Of a stretch of 30,531 nt of DNA, positions 16,049 through 24,694 are shown one piece after another; the first letter of the stretch is position 1; each line of letters starts with the position of its first letter. The position numbers and the translations under genes are program-made. The notes beneath the pieces were generated by a model. The model was not told the DNA's origin and ran no database searches. It saw only the letters and a program-made list of their open reading frames with translations. The DNA lies in assembly GCA_002425245.1 (NCBI GenBank), contig DILW01000119.1:1-30531 (forward strand), in the 5' to 3' direction. Origin of the DNA: Betaproteobacteria bacterium UBA5582. Lineage in GTDB: Bacteria > Pseudomonadota > Gammaproteobacteria > Burkholderiales > Rhodocyclaceae.

Positions 16049-17035
16049 ATGAACCCAGTCATCCGCTCCCTGTTTCTTGCCCTTGGCCTGATCTCGACCA
16101 CGCTCGTGGCCGGCGAAAGCCTGCCGGTCGTCGTCGTCAAGCCGCATCCGGTCGATCTCGGCTTTGCCGCGGAAGCGGTGGTCGAAGCCGTTCAGCAGGC
16201 CACAGTTGGCGCCCAACTCGCCGGCCGCGTCCTCGAAGTGCGCGCCGATGCCGGTCAGCGGGTCAACAAGGGCGATCTGCTGATGCGCATCGACGCCCGC
16301 GAAGCGGGCGAAGCCGCCCGTGCTGCCGACGCGCAGTACAAAGTAGCGAAACTCAATTACGAACGGCACCGGCAACTGAAAGAACAGAAGTTCGTCAGCC
16401 AGGCCGCGCTCGACAAGGCCAAGGCCGACTTCGACGCAGCTGCTGCCAATCGCGGTGCCGCCGGTGCCAGCCAGAGCCACGCCACCATCGTCGCGCCGAT
16501 GACCGGCATCGTCGCCCGCCGGCATGCCGAAGCCGGTGACATGGCGATGCCGGGCACGCCGCTATTCACCATTTACCAACCCGGTGGCCTGCGTGTCACC
16601 GCCAGCGTGCCCCAGCATCGCCTGGCGGCGATGCGCGGGGTTGGTACTGCCCGAGTTGAATTTCCCGAGTTGGCCAAGTGGGTAGACGCGACTGCGGTCC
16701 AGTTGTTGCCCACGGTTGATGCCGCAACCCATGTGTCGCAGGTGCGGGTCAGCCTGCCAGCTGTCCCTGACGCCGTTCCCGGCATGTTTGCCCGGGTCCA
16801 TTTCGTCACCGGCCGCGCCGACAAGCTGACCGTCCCGGCTGCCGCCGTCGTTCGCCGCGGTGAGGTCGCCGCTGTCTACGTGCTTACCGCCGACCAGCGT
16901 CTCGTCCTGCGCCAGTTGCGCCTCGGCGAAGCCGTTGGCCAGGGCGAGATCGAGGTGCTGGCCGGGCTGGCGGCGGGCGACCAGGTGGTGACCGACCCGG
17001 TCAAGGCCGCCATCCAGATTCGCTCGGGCAAGTAG
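16049..17035 (+). CDS. RND efflux periplasmic adaptor (membrane fusion protein)
   Basis: A 328-residue adaptor linking an inner-membrane RND pump to an outer-membrane channel. The signal peptide (MNPVIRSLFLALGLISTTLVAG) has no lipobox Cys. The lipoyl halves show VGAQLAGRVLEVRADAGQRVNKGDLL and later TGIVARRHAEAGDMAMPGTPLF (key Gly and Asp residues conserved), separated by an alpha-hairpin (about residues 85-130). Beta-barrel and membrane-proximal domains follow. ATG at 16049 gives a clean signal peptide; ATG at 16037 in frame is possible. It precedes the pump gene by three bases. Substrate is not decidable; the adaptor lacks the His-rich segments of metal-efflux types. Confidence 0.89.
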   Translation: MNPVIRSLFLALGLISTTLVAGESLPVVVVKPHPVDLGFAAEAVVEAVQQATVGAQLAGRVLEVRADAGQRVNKGDLLMRIDAREAGEAARAADAQYKVAKLNYERHRQLKEQKFVSQAALDKAKADFDAAAANRGAAGASQSHATIVAPMTGIVARRHAEAGDMAMPGTPLFTIYQPGGLRVTASVPQHRLAAMRGVGTARVEFPELAKWVDATAVQLLPTVDAATHVSQVRVSLPAVPDAVPGMFARVHFVTGRADKLTVPAAAVVRRGEVAAVYVLTADQRLVLRQLRLGEAVGQGEIEVLAGLAAGDQVVTDPVKAAIQIRSGK

Positions 17036-17038
17036 GTC

Positions 17039-20000
17039 ATGGCTACCGAACCGACCTCGCTCGGGATTTCCGGGCGCATCGCCGCCGCCTTCCAGGATTC
17101 GCGCATCACCCCTCTGCTTGCTCTGGTCGCCTTCCTGATGGGCGTCTTCGCGACCCTGGTCACCCCGCGCGAGGAAGAACCGCAGATCGACGTGACCATG
17201 GCCGACGTGTTGGTCGCCTGGCCGGGCGCCTCGGCCAAGGATGTCGAGAACCTGGTGGCGACGCCGGGCGAGCAGGTGCTGTCGCGCATGCACGGCGTCG
17301 AGCACGTCTATTCGATGGCGCGTCCGGGCATGGCAGTGATCACCGTGCAGTTCGAGGTCGGCGTCAAGTACAACGACGCGGTGCTGCGCCTGCACGATAC
17401 GGTGATGGCGCACCGCGACTGGTTGCCGGCCAATCTCGGCGTCTCCGAACCGGTGATCAAGCCGCGCGGCATCGACGATGTGCCGATTGTCGCGCTGACC
17501 TTCCACACCGCCGATCCGGCACGCTCGGCCTTCGAACTGCAGCAGGTGGCGCGGGCAGTCGAGATCGAACTGAAGCGGATCAAGGGCACGCGCGACATTT
17601 CGACGCTCGGTGGCCCCGATCACGCGGTGCGCGTGCTGCTCGATGCCGAGCGGATGAACGCCTTCGGCATCACACCGCAGGAGATTGCCGGCGCGCTGAC
17701 CGTCTCCAATGCCCTGCAGACCTCGGGCAGCCTGGTTGGCGGCAATCGGGAAATCCTAGTCCAGACCGGAACCTATCTCGAATCGGCGGCGGATGTGAAG
17801 CGCCTGGTGGTGGCGGTGCGCGAGCGCAAGCCGATCTACCTGAGCGACGTCGCTACCGTCGAGGACGGTCCAGACCAGCCGCAGCGCTACGCCTGGTTCG
17901 GCACCAAGGCCGGTGAATTCCCGGCGGTCACCATCCAGATTTCCAAGCAACCCGGCGTCAATGCGGCCGACGTCGCCAACGCCGCCATCGCCCGCATCGA
18001 CGGCCTGAAGAATGTCGTCATCCCCGACGGCGTTGAGGTCACGGTCACCCGCAACTACGGCGAGACGGCCACCGAAAAGGCGCAGAAGCTGATCGGCAAG
18101 CTGGTCTTTGCCACCGCTTTCGTCGTGCTGCTGGTCTTCTTTGCGCTGGGCAAGCGCGAAGCGGTGATCGTCGGCATCGCCGTCACGCTGACCCTGGCGG
18201 CGACGCTGTTCGCCTCCTGGGCCTGGGGTTTCACGCTCAACCGGGTATCGCTGTTCGCGCTGATCTTCTCGATCGGCATCCTGGTGGACGACGCGATCGT
18301 GGTGGTCGAGAACATCCATCGCTGGCAGGGCCTGCATCCGGAGAAGGGGCTGCTGGAAATCATCCCCGGCGCGGTTGATGAAGTCGGCGGGCCGACCATC
18401 CTGGCGACGCTGACCGTCATCGCCGCGCTGCTGCCGATGGCCTTCGTCTCCGGCCTGATGGGCCCGTACATGAGCCCGATCCCGATCAACTCGTCGATGG
18501 GCATGGCGTTGTCGCTGGCCATCGCCTTCGTCGTCACGCCCTGGCTGGCGGTGCGGCTGATGAAGTCGCATGGCGGCGCACATGGCGCGGTGCCGGTGTC
18601 GAAGCTGGATGCGAAGCTCGACAGCACTTTCCGCAAGCTGCTCACGCCCTTCCTCGATCCGCTGACGGGCGGCGCGGCGCGCATCAAGCTGGCGCTTGTC
18701 GTCGTCCTGCTGATCCTCGGTTCGGTGTCGCTGGCCTACTTCCAGCTGGTCGTGCTCAAGATGCTGCCCTTCGACAACAAGAGCGAATTCCAGATCATTG
18801 TCGACATGCCGGCCGGTACCCCGGTCGAGGAAACGGCGCGGGTGCTGCAGGAAATCGGCGCCGAACTGGCCAAGGTCGAGGAAGTGACGAACTACCAGGC
18901 CTATGCCGGTACCGCCAGCCCGATCAACTTCAACGGCCTGGTCCGCCAGTACTACCTGCGCGCGGCCCCGGAAAAGGGCGACATCCAGGTCAATCTGGTC
19001 GACAAGGCGCATCGTTCACGCAAAAGTCATGAAATCGCCGCCGGCGTACGCGCCGCGGTCGAGGCCGTCGGGCAGCGCAATGGCGGGGTGGCCAAGGTCG
19101 TCGAAGTACCGCCCGGGCCGCCGGTGATGTCGCCCATCGTCGCCGAAATCTACGGGCCCGACTACGCCGGCCAGATCGCGGTCGGCAAGCAGGTACGCCA
19201 GGCCTTTATGGAAACCGACGACATCGTCGCCATCGACGACTACATCGACGCCGATTCGCGCAAGTTCGTGCTGCATGTGCTGCAGGCCAAGGCCGCGCAA
19301 CTGGGGGTGGCGCAGAGCGACATCGTCGAGGTGGTCGGCATGGGCCTGGCCGGCATGGACGTGACGCCGGTTCGCAATGCCGAGTCAAAATTTGCCGTGC
19401 CAGTGCGCGTGGTGCTGCCGGCTGGGCAGAAATCGACGCTCGACGCCCTGCTCAAGCTGCGCGTGCGTTCCCGCGACGGGCAACTGGTGCCGGTCTCGGA
19501 GCTGGTCGAAGTGCGTGACCAGGCGCGCGAGAAGACCATCTACCACAAGGACCTGCTGCCGGTGGTTTACGTCGTTGGCGACATGGGCGGCAAGCTCGAT
19601 TCGCCGCTCTACGGCATGTTCGACATCCGCTCCCGGATCAACGGCATGGCGCTCAAGGAAGGCGGCACGCTGGGCGAATGGTTCATCCGCCAGCCCACCG
19701 ATCCCTATGCCGGCTACAGCGTCAAATGGGACGGCGAATGGCAGGTCACGTACGAAACCTTCCGCGACATGGGGCTGGCCTACGCGGTCGGTCTGATATT
19801 GATTTATCTGCTAGTGGTCGCTCACTTCGGTAGTTATCTGGTGCCGCTGATCATCATGGCGCCGATCCCGCTCACCATCATCGGCGTGATGCCCGGGCAC
19901 GCGCTGTTCGGCGCGCAATTCACCGCCACCTCGATGATCGGCATGATCGCGCTGGCCGGCATCATCGTCCGCAACTCGATCCTGCTCGTCGATTTCATCA

Positions 20001-20245
20001 AGCAGCAGGTCGCTGCCGGCATGGATTTCCACGACGCGGTGATCCAGTCGGCGGCGGTGCGTGCCAAGCCGATCGCGCTGACTGCGCTGGCCGCCATGCT
20101 CGGCGCCATGTTCATCCTCGACGACCCGATCTTCAACGGTCTGGCCCTGGCGCTGATCTTTGGCATCCTGGTGTCCACGCTGCTGACCCTGGTCGTCATC
20201 CCCGTCCTCTACTACGCAGCCTTCCGCAAGGAGCATCAATCATGA
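17039..20245 (+). CDS. RND-family efflux pump, inner-membrane subunit (AcrB/HAE1 type)
   Basis: A 1068-residue proton-driven pump of the resistance-nodulation-division family. The expected order is visible: TM1, the PREEEPQI motif at about residues 42-49, a large periplasmic porter loop, TM2-TM6, a second loop and TM8-TM12. The TM4 segment FSIGILVDDAIVVVENIHR carries the Asp-Asp pair of the proton relay. A second-half GIIVRNSILLVDFI segment is the TM10 counterpart. The full length is intact. It lies directly after the adaptor and overlaps the DUF2892 gene by four bases. No outer-membrane component is in this operon; the TolC-family protein at 9580 or one elsewhere could serve. Confidence 0.93.
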   Translation: MATEPTSLGISGRIAAAFQDSRITPLLALVAFLMGVFATLVTPREEEPQIDVTMADVLVAWPGASAKDVENLVATPGEQVLSRMHGVEHVYSMARPGMAVITVQFEVGVKYNDAVLRLHDTVMAHRDWLPANLGVSEPVIKPRGIDDVPIVALTFHTADPARSAFELQQVARAVEIELKRIKGTRDISTLGGPDHAVRVLLDAERMNAFGITPQEIAGALTVSNALQTSGSLVGGNREILVQTGTYLESAADVKRLVVAVRERKPIYLSDVATVEDGPDQPQRYAWFGTKAGEFPAVTIQISKQPGVNAADVANAAIARIDGLKNVVIPDGVEVTVTRNYGETATEKAQKLIGKLVFATAFVVLLVFFALGKREAVIVGIAVTLTLAATLFASWAWGFTLNRVSLFALIFSIGILVDDAIVVVENIHRWQGLHPEKGLLEIIPGAVDEVGGPTILATLTVIAALLPMAFVSGLMGPYMSPIPINSSMGMALSLAIAFVVTPWLAVRLMKSHGGAHGAVPVSKLDAKLDSTFRKLLTPFLDPLTGGAARIKLALVVVLLILGSVSLAYFQLVVLKMLPFDNKSEFQIIVDMPAGTPVEETARVLQEIGAELAKVEEVTNYQAYAGTASPINFNGLVRQYYLRAAPEKGDIQVNLVDKAHRSRKSHEIAAGVRAAVEAVGQRNGGVAKVVEVPPGPPVMSPIVAEIYGPDYAGQIAVGKQVRQAFMETDDIVAIDDYIDADSRKFVLHVLQAKAAQLGVAQSDIVEVVGMGLAGMDVTPVRNAESKFAVPVRVVLPAGQKSTLDALLKLRVRSRDGQLVPVSELVEVRDQAREKTIYHKDLLPVVYVVGDMGGKLDSPLYGMFDIRSRINGMALKEGGTLGEWFIRQPTDPYAGYSVKWDGEWQVTYETFRDMGLAYAVGLILIYLLVVAHFGSYLVPLIIMAPIPLTIIGVMPGHALFGAQFTATSMIGMIALAGIIVRNSILLVDFIKQQVAAGMDFHDAVIQSAAVRAKPIALTALAAMLGAMFILDDPIFNGLALALIFGILVSTLLTLVVIPVLYYAAFRKEHQS

Positions 20246-20466
20246 CCATCGAACGCATCATCCGCATCATGGCCGGCTTCTTCGTCATGCTCTCGCTGGC
20301 CCTGGGCTGGCAGGGTAGCCCGGTGTTCGTCTCCGAATGGTTCCTGGCGTTCACCGCCTTCGTCGGCCTCAACCTGTTCCAGAGCGGCTTCACCGGCTTC
20401 TGCCCGCCGGAAATGCTGCTCAGGAAAATGGGTGTCAAGTCGGGCGATGGTGCTTGCTGCAAGTAG
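20242..20466 (+). CDS. DUF2892 (YgaP-type) small membrane protein
   Basis: A 74-residue protein of the DUF2892 family. It has two hydrophobic segments (about 8-26 and 32-50), then the family motif FTGFCPPEMLLRKMG, and ends in GACCK. The same domain is the membrane part of the rhodanese YgaP. Its ATG overlaps the pump stop (ATGA), so it is translated with the efflux genes, which is a recurring pairing in proteobacteria. The role is unknown; the C-terminal Cys pair and the FCPP Cys hint at thiol or sulfur chemistry, which is inference. Confidence 0.87.
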   Translation: MTIERIIRIMAGFFVMLSLALGWQGSPVFVSEWFLAFTAFVGLNLFQSGFTGFCPPEMLLRKMGVKSGDGACCK

Positions 20467-20552
20467 GCACTGGCTGCCAGGGCTGAATTCGCATCCCGTA
20501 ACCCCGGCGCTTTCCTGCGCGGCCTTTCGCTCAATGCCTGGGGGCGGCTCGC

Positions 20553-20558
20553 TATAAT
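20553..20558 (+). promoter_or_regulatory. -10 box for the DUF4139 gene
   Basis: A perfect TATAAT, 29 bases before the chosen ATG at 20588. The -35 region is weak (CTCAAT at 20530-20535 with 17 bases between). The transcript leader would be about 20-25 bases and contains the AGGAG ribosome binding site at 20574-20578. Confidence 0.5.
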
Positions 20559-20587
20559 CTGCGGACTTCTTCCAGGAGTCCTTGGTC

Positions 20588-22153
20588 ATGCAGCTGCGCT
20601 CCCTTCTTCCCATCTTCTTCGCCGGCTGCCTGCCGGCGCTGGCCGCGCCGAACGCGCCGGTCACCCGCGTCGTGCTCTATCCGGGCAGTGCCCTCGTCGA
20701 ACGCACGGCGACCGTGCGTGCCGGCGACCAGCAGTTGCAGATTGCCGGCCTGCCCGCCAGTTTCGATGCCGATAGCGTGCAGATCGAAGCCGACGCCGGG
20801 ATCGAGATCGGCGAGCTGGTCTGGCGCGACAGTGCCCGCAGCGCACCGCTCAATGCCGAGGAGGCGCGGCTGGAAAAGCTGGTCCGCCAGTTGAGCGAGC
20901 GCGTTGCGCAGCTCGACGGCGAGCGGCTGGCGGCGGAGCGCACGCTGAAGTACCTCGACGCCCTGGCCTCGCCCGGTGACGCCATCCACGACGGCAACCC
21001 GCAGCGCGTGCTCGACGCCCTGCGCCTCGGCGGCGTCCAGGCGCAGCGGCGCATCCTCGAGATCGATAGCCAGAAGCGCGACCTCGAACGCGAACTGCAG
21101 GCCCGTCTGCGCGACCTCGAACGGGTGCGGCCGGCGGTCGCCGCCGTCCGCCAGCTCGACTTGCGCCTGAACGCGCGGCGCGATGGCAAGGTCCGCCTGC
21201 GCTACCTGTTCGCCGAGGCCGGCTGGCGTCCGGCTTACCGCGCCAAGCTCGACAGCGACGGGCGGCGGGTCGAGATCGAGCGCCTGGCGCAGATCGCCCA
21301 GCGCAGCGGCGAGGACTGGAGCAAGGTCGAACTCGCGCTGTCCACCGGCCAGCCGCAGCAGCGCGTCGCCGGTCCGCTGCCCGATCCCTGGAACCTCTCG
21401 CTGCGCCCGGAGCAACGCCCCGAAGCGCGTGCCATGATGCCGATGATGGCCGCCGCGCCGGCGCCCATGGCGAAGAGTGCTGTGGCGGCTGACCGGGCTG
21501 CCGAACCACTGTTCGAGGTGGCGGTGACGCAAAGCGAGTTCGCCACCGAATACGCTATTCCCGGCCGCATCGACCTGCCGGCCGACGGGCGCAAGGTGGC
21601 GGTGGCGCTGGGCCGCCTGCAGGTGCCGGTCGAACTGCACGCGCAGGTGGCGCCGCGCCAGGACAAGGCCGCCTACCTGGTCGCCCGGGGCGATTTGCCG
21701 GAAGGCGTCTGGCCGGCCGGCAACCTGCAGATCTACCGCAACGGCGCCTACGTCGGCCAGACCACCTGGGACCCGGCGCAGGAAACGCAGTTGAAGCTGC
21801 CCTTCGGGCGTGACGAGAAGATCAAGGTGGCGGTGCGCAACCTGGCCGCCGACCAGGCGCGCGCCGGCTTCGTCGGCCAGCAGGCGGAACGCCGCCTCGC
21901 CGACGTGTTCACGGTGACCAACCAGCACGCGCGGCCGGTCGACATCCGCGTCATCGACGCCAGCCCGGTTGCCCGTGACAGCCAGATCGAGGTCGAGGCC
22001 AGCTTCCAGCCGCCGGTCACCGCCAAGGACTGGGACGACCGGCCAGGTGTCGTCGCTTGGGAACAGCGTCTCGATGCCGGCGCGGCGGCCAGCTTCACCG
22101 CCAATTACCGCATCCGCTGGCCGAAGGAACGCAAAGTCATCGGCCTGCCCTGA
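20588..22153 (+). CDS. DUF4139/MuiA-family exported protein
   Basis: A 521-residue precursor of the mucoidy-inhibitor-A-like/DUF4139 family. A signal peptide (MQLRSLLPIFFAGCLPALAAP) precedes a DUF4140-type N-terminal strand region (VVLYPGSALVERTATV), a long coiled coil (about residues 95-195, Glu/Arg/Leu rich), and the DUF4139 beta domain with GWRPAYRAKLD near 217 and the terminal ANYRIRWPKE. The start at 20588 has an AGGAG site; the TTG six bases before is not needed. The protein should be periplasmic or envelope associated. MuiA affects mucoid exopolysaccharide in other bacteria, but function here is unproven. It is a single-gene unit convergent with cbbR. Confidence 0.84.
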   Translation: MQLRSLLPIFFAGCLPALAAPNAPVTRVVLYPGSALVERTATVRAGDQQLQIAGLPASFDADSVQIEADAGIEIGELVWRDSARSAPLNAEEARLEKLVRQLSERVAQLDGERLAAERTLKYLDALASPGDAIHDGNPQRVLDALRLGGVQAQRRILEIDSQKRDLERELQARLRDLERVRPAVAAVRQLDLRLNARRDGKVRLRYLFAEAGWRPAYRAKLDSDGRRVEIERLAQIAQRSGEDWSKVELALSTGQPQQRVAGPLPDPWNLSLRPEQRPEARAMMPMMAAAPAPMAKSAVAADRAAEPLFEVAVTQSEFATEYAIPGRIDLPADGRKVAVALGRLQVPVELHAQVAPRQDKAAYLVARGDLPEGVWPAGNLQIYRNGAYVGQTTWDPAQETQLKLPFGRDEKIKVAVRNLAADQARAGFVGQQAERRLADVFTVTNQHARPVDIRVIDASPVARDSQIEVEASFQPPVTAKDWDDRPGVVAWEQRLDAGAAASFTANYRIRWPKERKVIGLP

Positions 22154-22192
22154 GCTCGGGCGAGCGGAGAGAGTGACTGAATCGGATCCGTC

Positions 22193-22217
22193 GGCCCCGG
22201 CATCCCCGGCCGGGGTC
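22193..22217. terminator. Hairpin between convergent DUF4139 and cbbR genes
   Basis: A stem of about 8 bp (22193-22200 with 22210-22217, one G-T pair) with a 9-base loop in a 62-base convergent gap. It overlaps the cbbR stop codon. No T-run on either strand, so termination is uncertain. Confidence 0.35.
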
Positions 22218-23106
22218 AGCGACGCTGGCCTGCCAGCAGGAAATCGAGGAAGGCCTCGGCCACCACCGAGAGATGCTTGCCGCGCAGGTAGGCGACATAC
22301 CATTGCCTGAGCAGTGGTAGTCCCTCGACGTCGAGTACGCGCAGCAAACCGGACTCGCCTTCCAGCGCCAGGGTGTGCGCCGACAGCAGGGTCAGTCCGA
22401 GACCGCCGGCCACCGCCTGCTTGACCGCCTCGTTGCTGCCCAGTTCCAGCCTTACCCTGGGTTCCAGGCCGTGCTCGGCAAACAGGCGCTCGGCCGCCAG
22501 ACGCGTGCCGGAACCTGCTTCGCGCAGGATCAGTGACTCCTCGGCAATGCGTGTCAGCGCGATGGCGCGGCTGTTGGCGAGCGGATGGTCATGACGGGCG
22601 ACGACCACCAGCGGATTGTCGGCAAAGGCAGTGGCGACGACATCGATGTGTTCCGGCGGTGCACCGAGCACGACCAGATCATCGATGTTGTCGGCCAGTC
22701 GGGACAGCAGCGTTTCGCGGTTGGCGACGGTCAGCGTTGCGTCGATCCCAGGGTATTGCTGGCAGAAGGCGCCGAGCAGCCGGGGAATCAGTGATTCCGC
22801 GGTGGTCACGATGGCCAGCCGGAGCCGCCCGCGTTTCAGCCCCTGCAAATCGGCCAGGCGCATTTCCAGGCGTTCCAGCGCATTCAGCGTCTCGTGCGCG
22901 GTGGCCAGTGTCTCGCGGCCGGCATCGGTCAGGAACAACTGCTTGCCGAGGCGTTCGAGCAGCGGCTGGCCCAGGCTTTCCTCCAGTTGCTTGACCTGGG
23001 TGAACACAGCCGGCTGCGTCAGATGCAACTCCTCGGCGGCGCGCGTGTAGGAGAGAAGGCGGGCCACCGCGGCAAAAACCCGAAGCTGGTGCAGGCTGAA
23101 GCGCAT
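22216..23106 (-). CDS. cbbR: LysR-type regulator of the Calvin cycle operon
   Basis: A 296-residue LysR-family protein. The N-terminal helix-turn-helix is LHQLRVFAAVARLLSYTRAAEELHLTQPAVFTQVKQLEE (key features: Thr/Ala-rich turn, TQPAV recognition helix, about residues 5-45). The periplasmic-binding-protein-like effector domain covers about 90-290, with ETLLSRLADNIDDLVVLG and EAGSGTR. It is divergent from cbbL and separated by 130 bases, the classic CbbR arrangement. CbbR responds to metabolites such as RuBP or NADPH in other bacteria. The ATG at 23104-23106 has no clear ribosome binding site. The assignment rests on family plus position. Confidence 0.92.
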   Translation of the reverse strand: MRFSLHQLRVFAAVARLLSYTRAAEELHLTQPAVFTQVKQLEESLGQPLLERLGKQLFLTDAGRETLATAHETLNALERLEMRLADLQGLKRGRLRLAIVTTAESLIPRLLGAFCQQYPGIDATLTVANRETLLSRLADNIDDLVVLGAPPEHIDVVATAFADNPLVVVARHDHPLANSRAIALTRIAEESLILREAGSGTRLAAERLFAEHGLEPRVRLELGSNEAVKQAVAGGLGLTLLSAHTLALEGESGLLRVLDVEGLPLLRQWYVAYLRGKHLSVVAEAFLDFLLAGQRR

Positions 23107-23114
23107 GGCTAAAG

Positions 23115-23149
23115 AATAGATAAAAATCTATTGTTTGTCTAAAAACAAT
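23115..23149. promoter_or_regulatory. Two adjacent dyads, probable CbbR operator
   Basis: Dyad 1: AATAGAT, AAAA, ATCTATT (23115-23132). Dyad 2: ATTGTTT, six bases, AAACAAT (23130-23149). Both arms are perfect, and the two dyads overlap by three bases. A TAA-N8-TAA pattern at 23110-23123 fits the TNA-N7/8-TNA form reported for CbbR sites. They lie 9-43 bases from the cbbR start and 88 bases or more before cbbL, so one site could repress cbbR and activate cbbL. A poor -10 (CATACT, 23177-23182) follows. Confidence 0.6.
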
Positions 23150-23236
23150 TCAGTTTTGTTTGGTTTGTTGTCTGCGCATACTTCTCCCATCCCGAACCCG
23201 TCGGGGCGATGCAAAACCACATGAGAGGAGACAGGT

Positions 23237-24661
23237 ATGGCAGCAGCGAAGAAGTACGATGCCGGCGTCAAGGAATACCGCACGATGTACTGGCAGCCGG
23301 ATTATCAGGTTAAGGATTCCGATATTCTGGCCGTGTTCAAGGTCATCCCGCAGGCCGGGGTGTCGCGTGAGGAGGCCGCTGCCGCAGTGGCTGCCGAGTC
23401 GTCCACGGCAACCTGGACCACCGTGTGGACCGATCTGCTGACCGATCTCGAATACTACAAGGGCCGTGCCTACGCCATCGAGGACGTGCCGGGCAACGAC
23501 GAGGCTTTCTATGCCTTCATCGCCTATCCGATGGATCTGTTCGAAGAGGGTTCGGTCGTCAACGTGTTCACCTCGCTGGTCGGCAATGTCTTCGGCTTCA
23601 AGGCCGTGCGTTCGCTGCGCCTGGAAGATGTCCGCTTTCCGCTGTGGTTCGTCACCACCTGCCCGGGGCCTCCGCACGGCATCCAGGTCGAGCGTGACAA
23701 GCTGGACAAGTATGGCCGGCCGATGCTCGGCTGCACGATCAAGCCCAAGCTGGGCCTGTCGGCCAAGAACTACGGCCGCGCCGTATATGAGTGCCTGCGC
23801 GGCGGCCTTGACTTCACCAAGGACGACGAGAACGTCAATTCCCAGCCCTTCATGCGCTGGCGCGACCGTTTCGACTTCTGTCAGGAAGCCATCGAGAAGG
23901 CCGAGGCCGAAACCGGCGAGCGTAAAGGTCACTACATGAACGTGACGGCGGGCACCTACGAGGAAATGATCGAGCGCGCCGAGTACGCCAAGGAAATCGG
24001 TACGCCGATCATCATGTCCGACTACCTCACCGTCGGCTGGGCGGCGCATACCTCGCTGTCCAAGTGGTGCCGCAAGAACGGCATGCTGCTGCATGTACAC
24101 CGCGCCATGCACGGTGTGATCGACCGCAACCCGAATCACGGCATCAACTTCCGCGTGCTGACCAAGATGTTGCGCCTGATGGGTGGCGACCACCTGCATT
24201 CCGGCACCGTCGTCGGCAAGCTTGAGGGTGACCGCGAAGCCACGCTGGGCTGGGTCGACCTGATGCGCGACCGCTACATCAAGGCCGATCGCTCGCGCGG
24301 CATCTTCTTCGACCAGGACTGGGGGCCGATGCCCGGCGTCATTCCGGTTGCTTCCGGCGGCATCCACGTCTGGCACATGTCGGCGCTGGTGTCGATCTTC
24401 GGCAACGATTCGGTGCTGCAGTTCGGTGGCGGCACGATCGGCCATCCCTGGGGCAACGCCGCCGGCGCCGCCGCCAACCGGGTGGCCCTGGAAGCCTGCG
24501 TCCAGGCGCGCAACGAGGGCCGGCAGATCGAGAAGGAAGGCAAGGAGATCCTGCTCAACGCCGCCAAATCTAGCCCCGAACTCAAGGTGGCGATGGAAAC
24601 CTGGAAGGAAATCAAGTTCGAGTTCGACGTGGTGGACAAGCTGGACGTTCAGCACCGCTGA
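23237..24661 (+). CDS. cbbL: RuBisCO form I large subunit
   Basis: A 474-residue ribulose-1,5-bisphosphate carboxylase/oxygenase large chain, which carboxylates RuBP in the Calvin cycle. It is form I, green type IA: MAAAKKYDAGVKEYR N-terminus and a following small-subunit gene. Catalytic residues by spinach numbering are intact: Lys169 (K175, TIKPKLG), Lys195 (K201, carbamylated, TKDDE), His288 (H294, HVHRAMH) and loop-6 Lys328 (K334, GKLEG). Several conserved neighbours differ: Pro143 in TCPGPP, Ser261 in IMSDY, Val266 and Trp268 in LTVGW, and Ser in HMSAL. An AGAGGAG site six bases before ATG fixes the start. It is first in cbbLSQO and divergent from cbbR. Confidence 0.97.
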   Translation: MAAAKKYDAGVKEYRTMYWQPDYQVKDSDILAVFKVIPQAGVSREEAAAAVAAESSTATWTTVWTDLLTDLEYYKGRAYAIEDVPGNDEAFYAFIAYPMDLFEEGSVVNVFTSLVGNVFGFKAVRSLRLEDVRFPLWFVTTCPGPPHGIQVERDKLDKYGRPMLGCTIKPKLGLSAKNYGRAVYECLRGGLDFTKDDENVNSQPFMRWRDRFDFCQEAIEKAEAETGERKGHYMNVTAGTYEEMIERAEYAKEIGTPIIMSDYLTVGWAAHTSLSKWCRKNGMLLHVHRAMHGVIDRNPNHGINFRVLTKMLRLMGGDHLHSGTVVGKLEGDREATLGWVDLMRDRYIKADRSRGIFFDQDWGPMPGVIPVASGGIHVWHMSALVSIFGNDSVLQFGGGTIGHPWGNAAGAAANRVALEACVQARNEGRQIEKEGKEILLNAAKSSPELKVAMETWKEIKFEFDVVDKLDVQHR

Positions 24662-24694
24662 CCCTGCTCGCCCCATTCAAGAAAGGAAGCCGCA

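Noticed and set aside
17756..19012. A 418-codon minus-strand frame inside the RND pump gene
   Set aside because: Asp/Arg/His/Gln-rich shadow of the pump's coding frame.
20552..22303. A 583-codon open frame on the minus strand opposite the DUF4139 gene
   Set aside because: It mirrors the high-GC codon pattern of the real gene and has low-complexity Arg/Asp/Gly/His composition with no family motif.
23237..24661. Form II RuBisCO (cbbM)
   Set aside because: The cbbQ/cbbO neighbours occur with both forms, but the N-terminus, length and the following small-subunit gene show form I.
23150..24676. A 508-codon minus-strand frame opposite cbbL
   Set aside because: cbbL is unambiguous on the plus strand; the opposite frame is a composition shadow.
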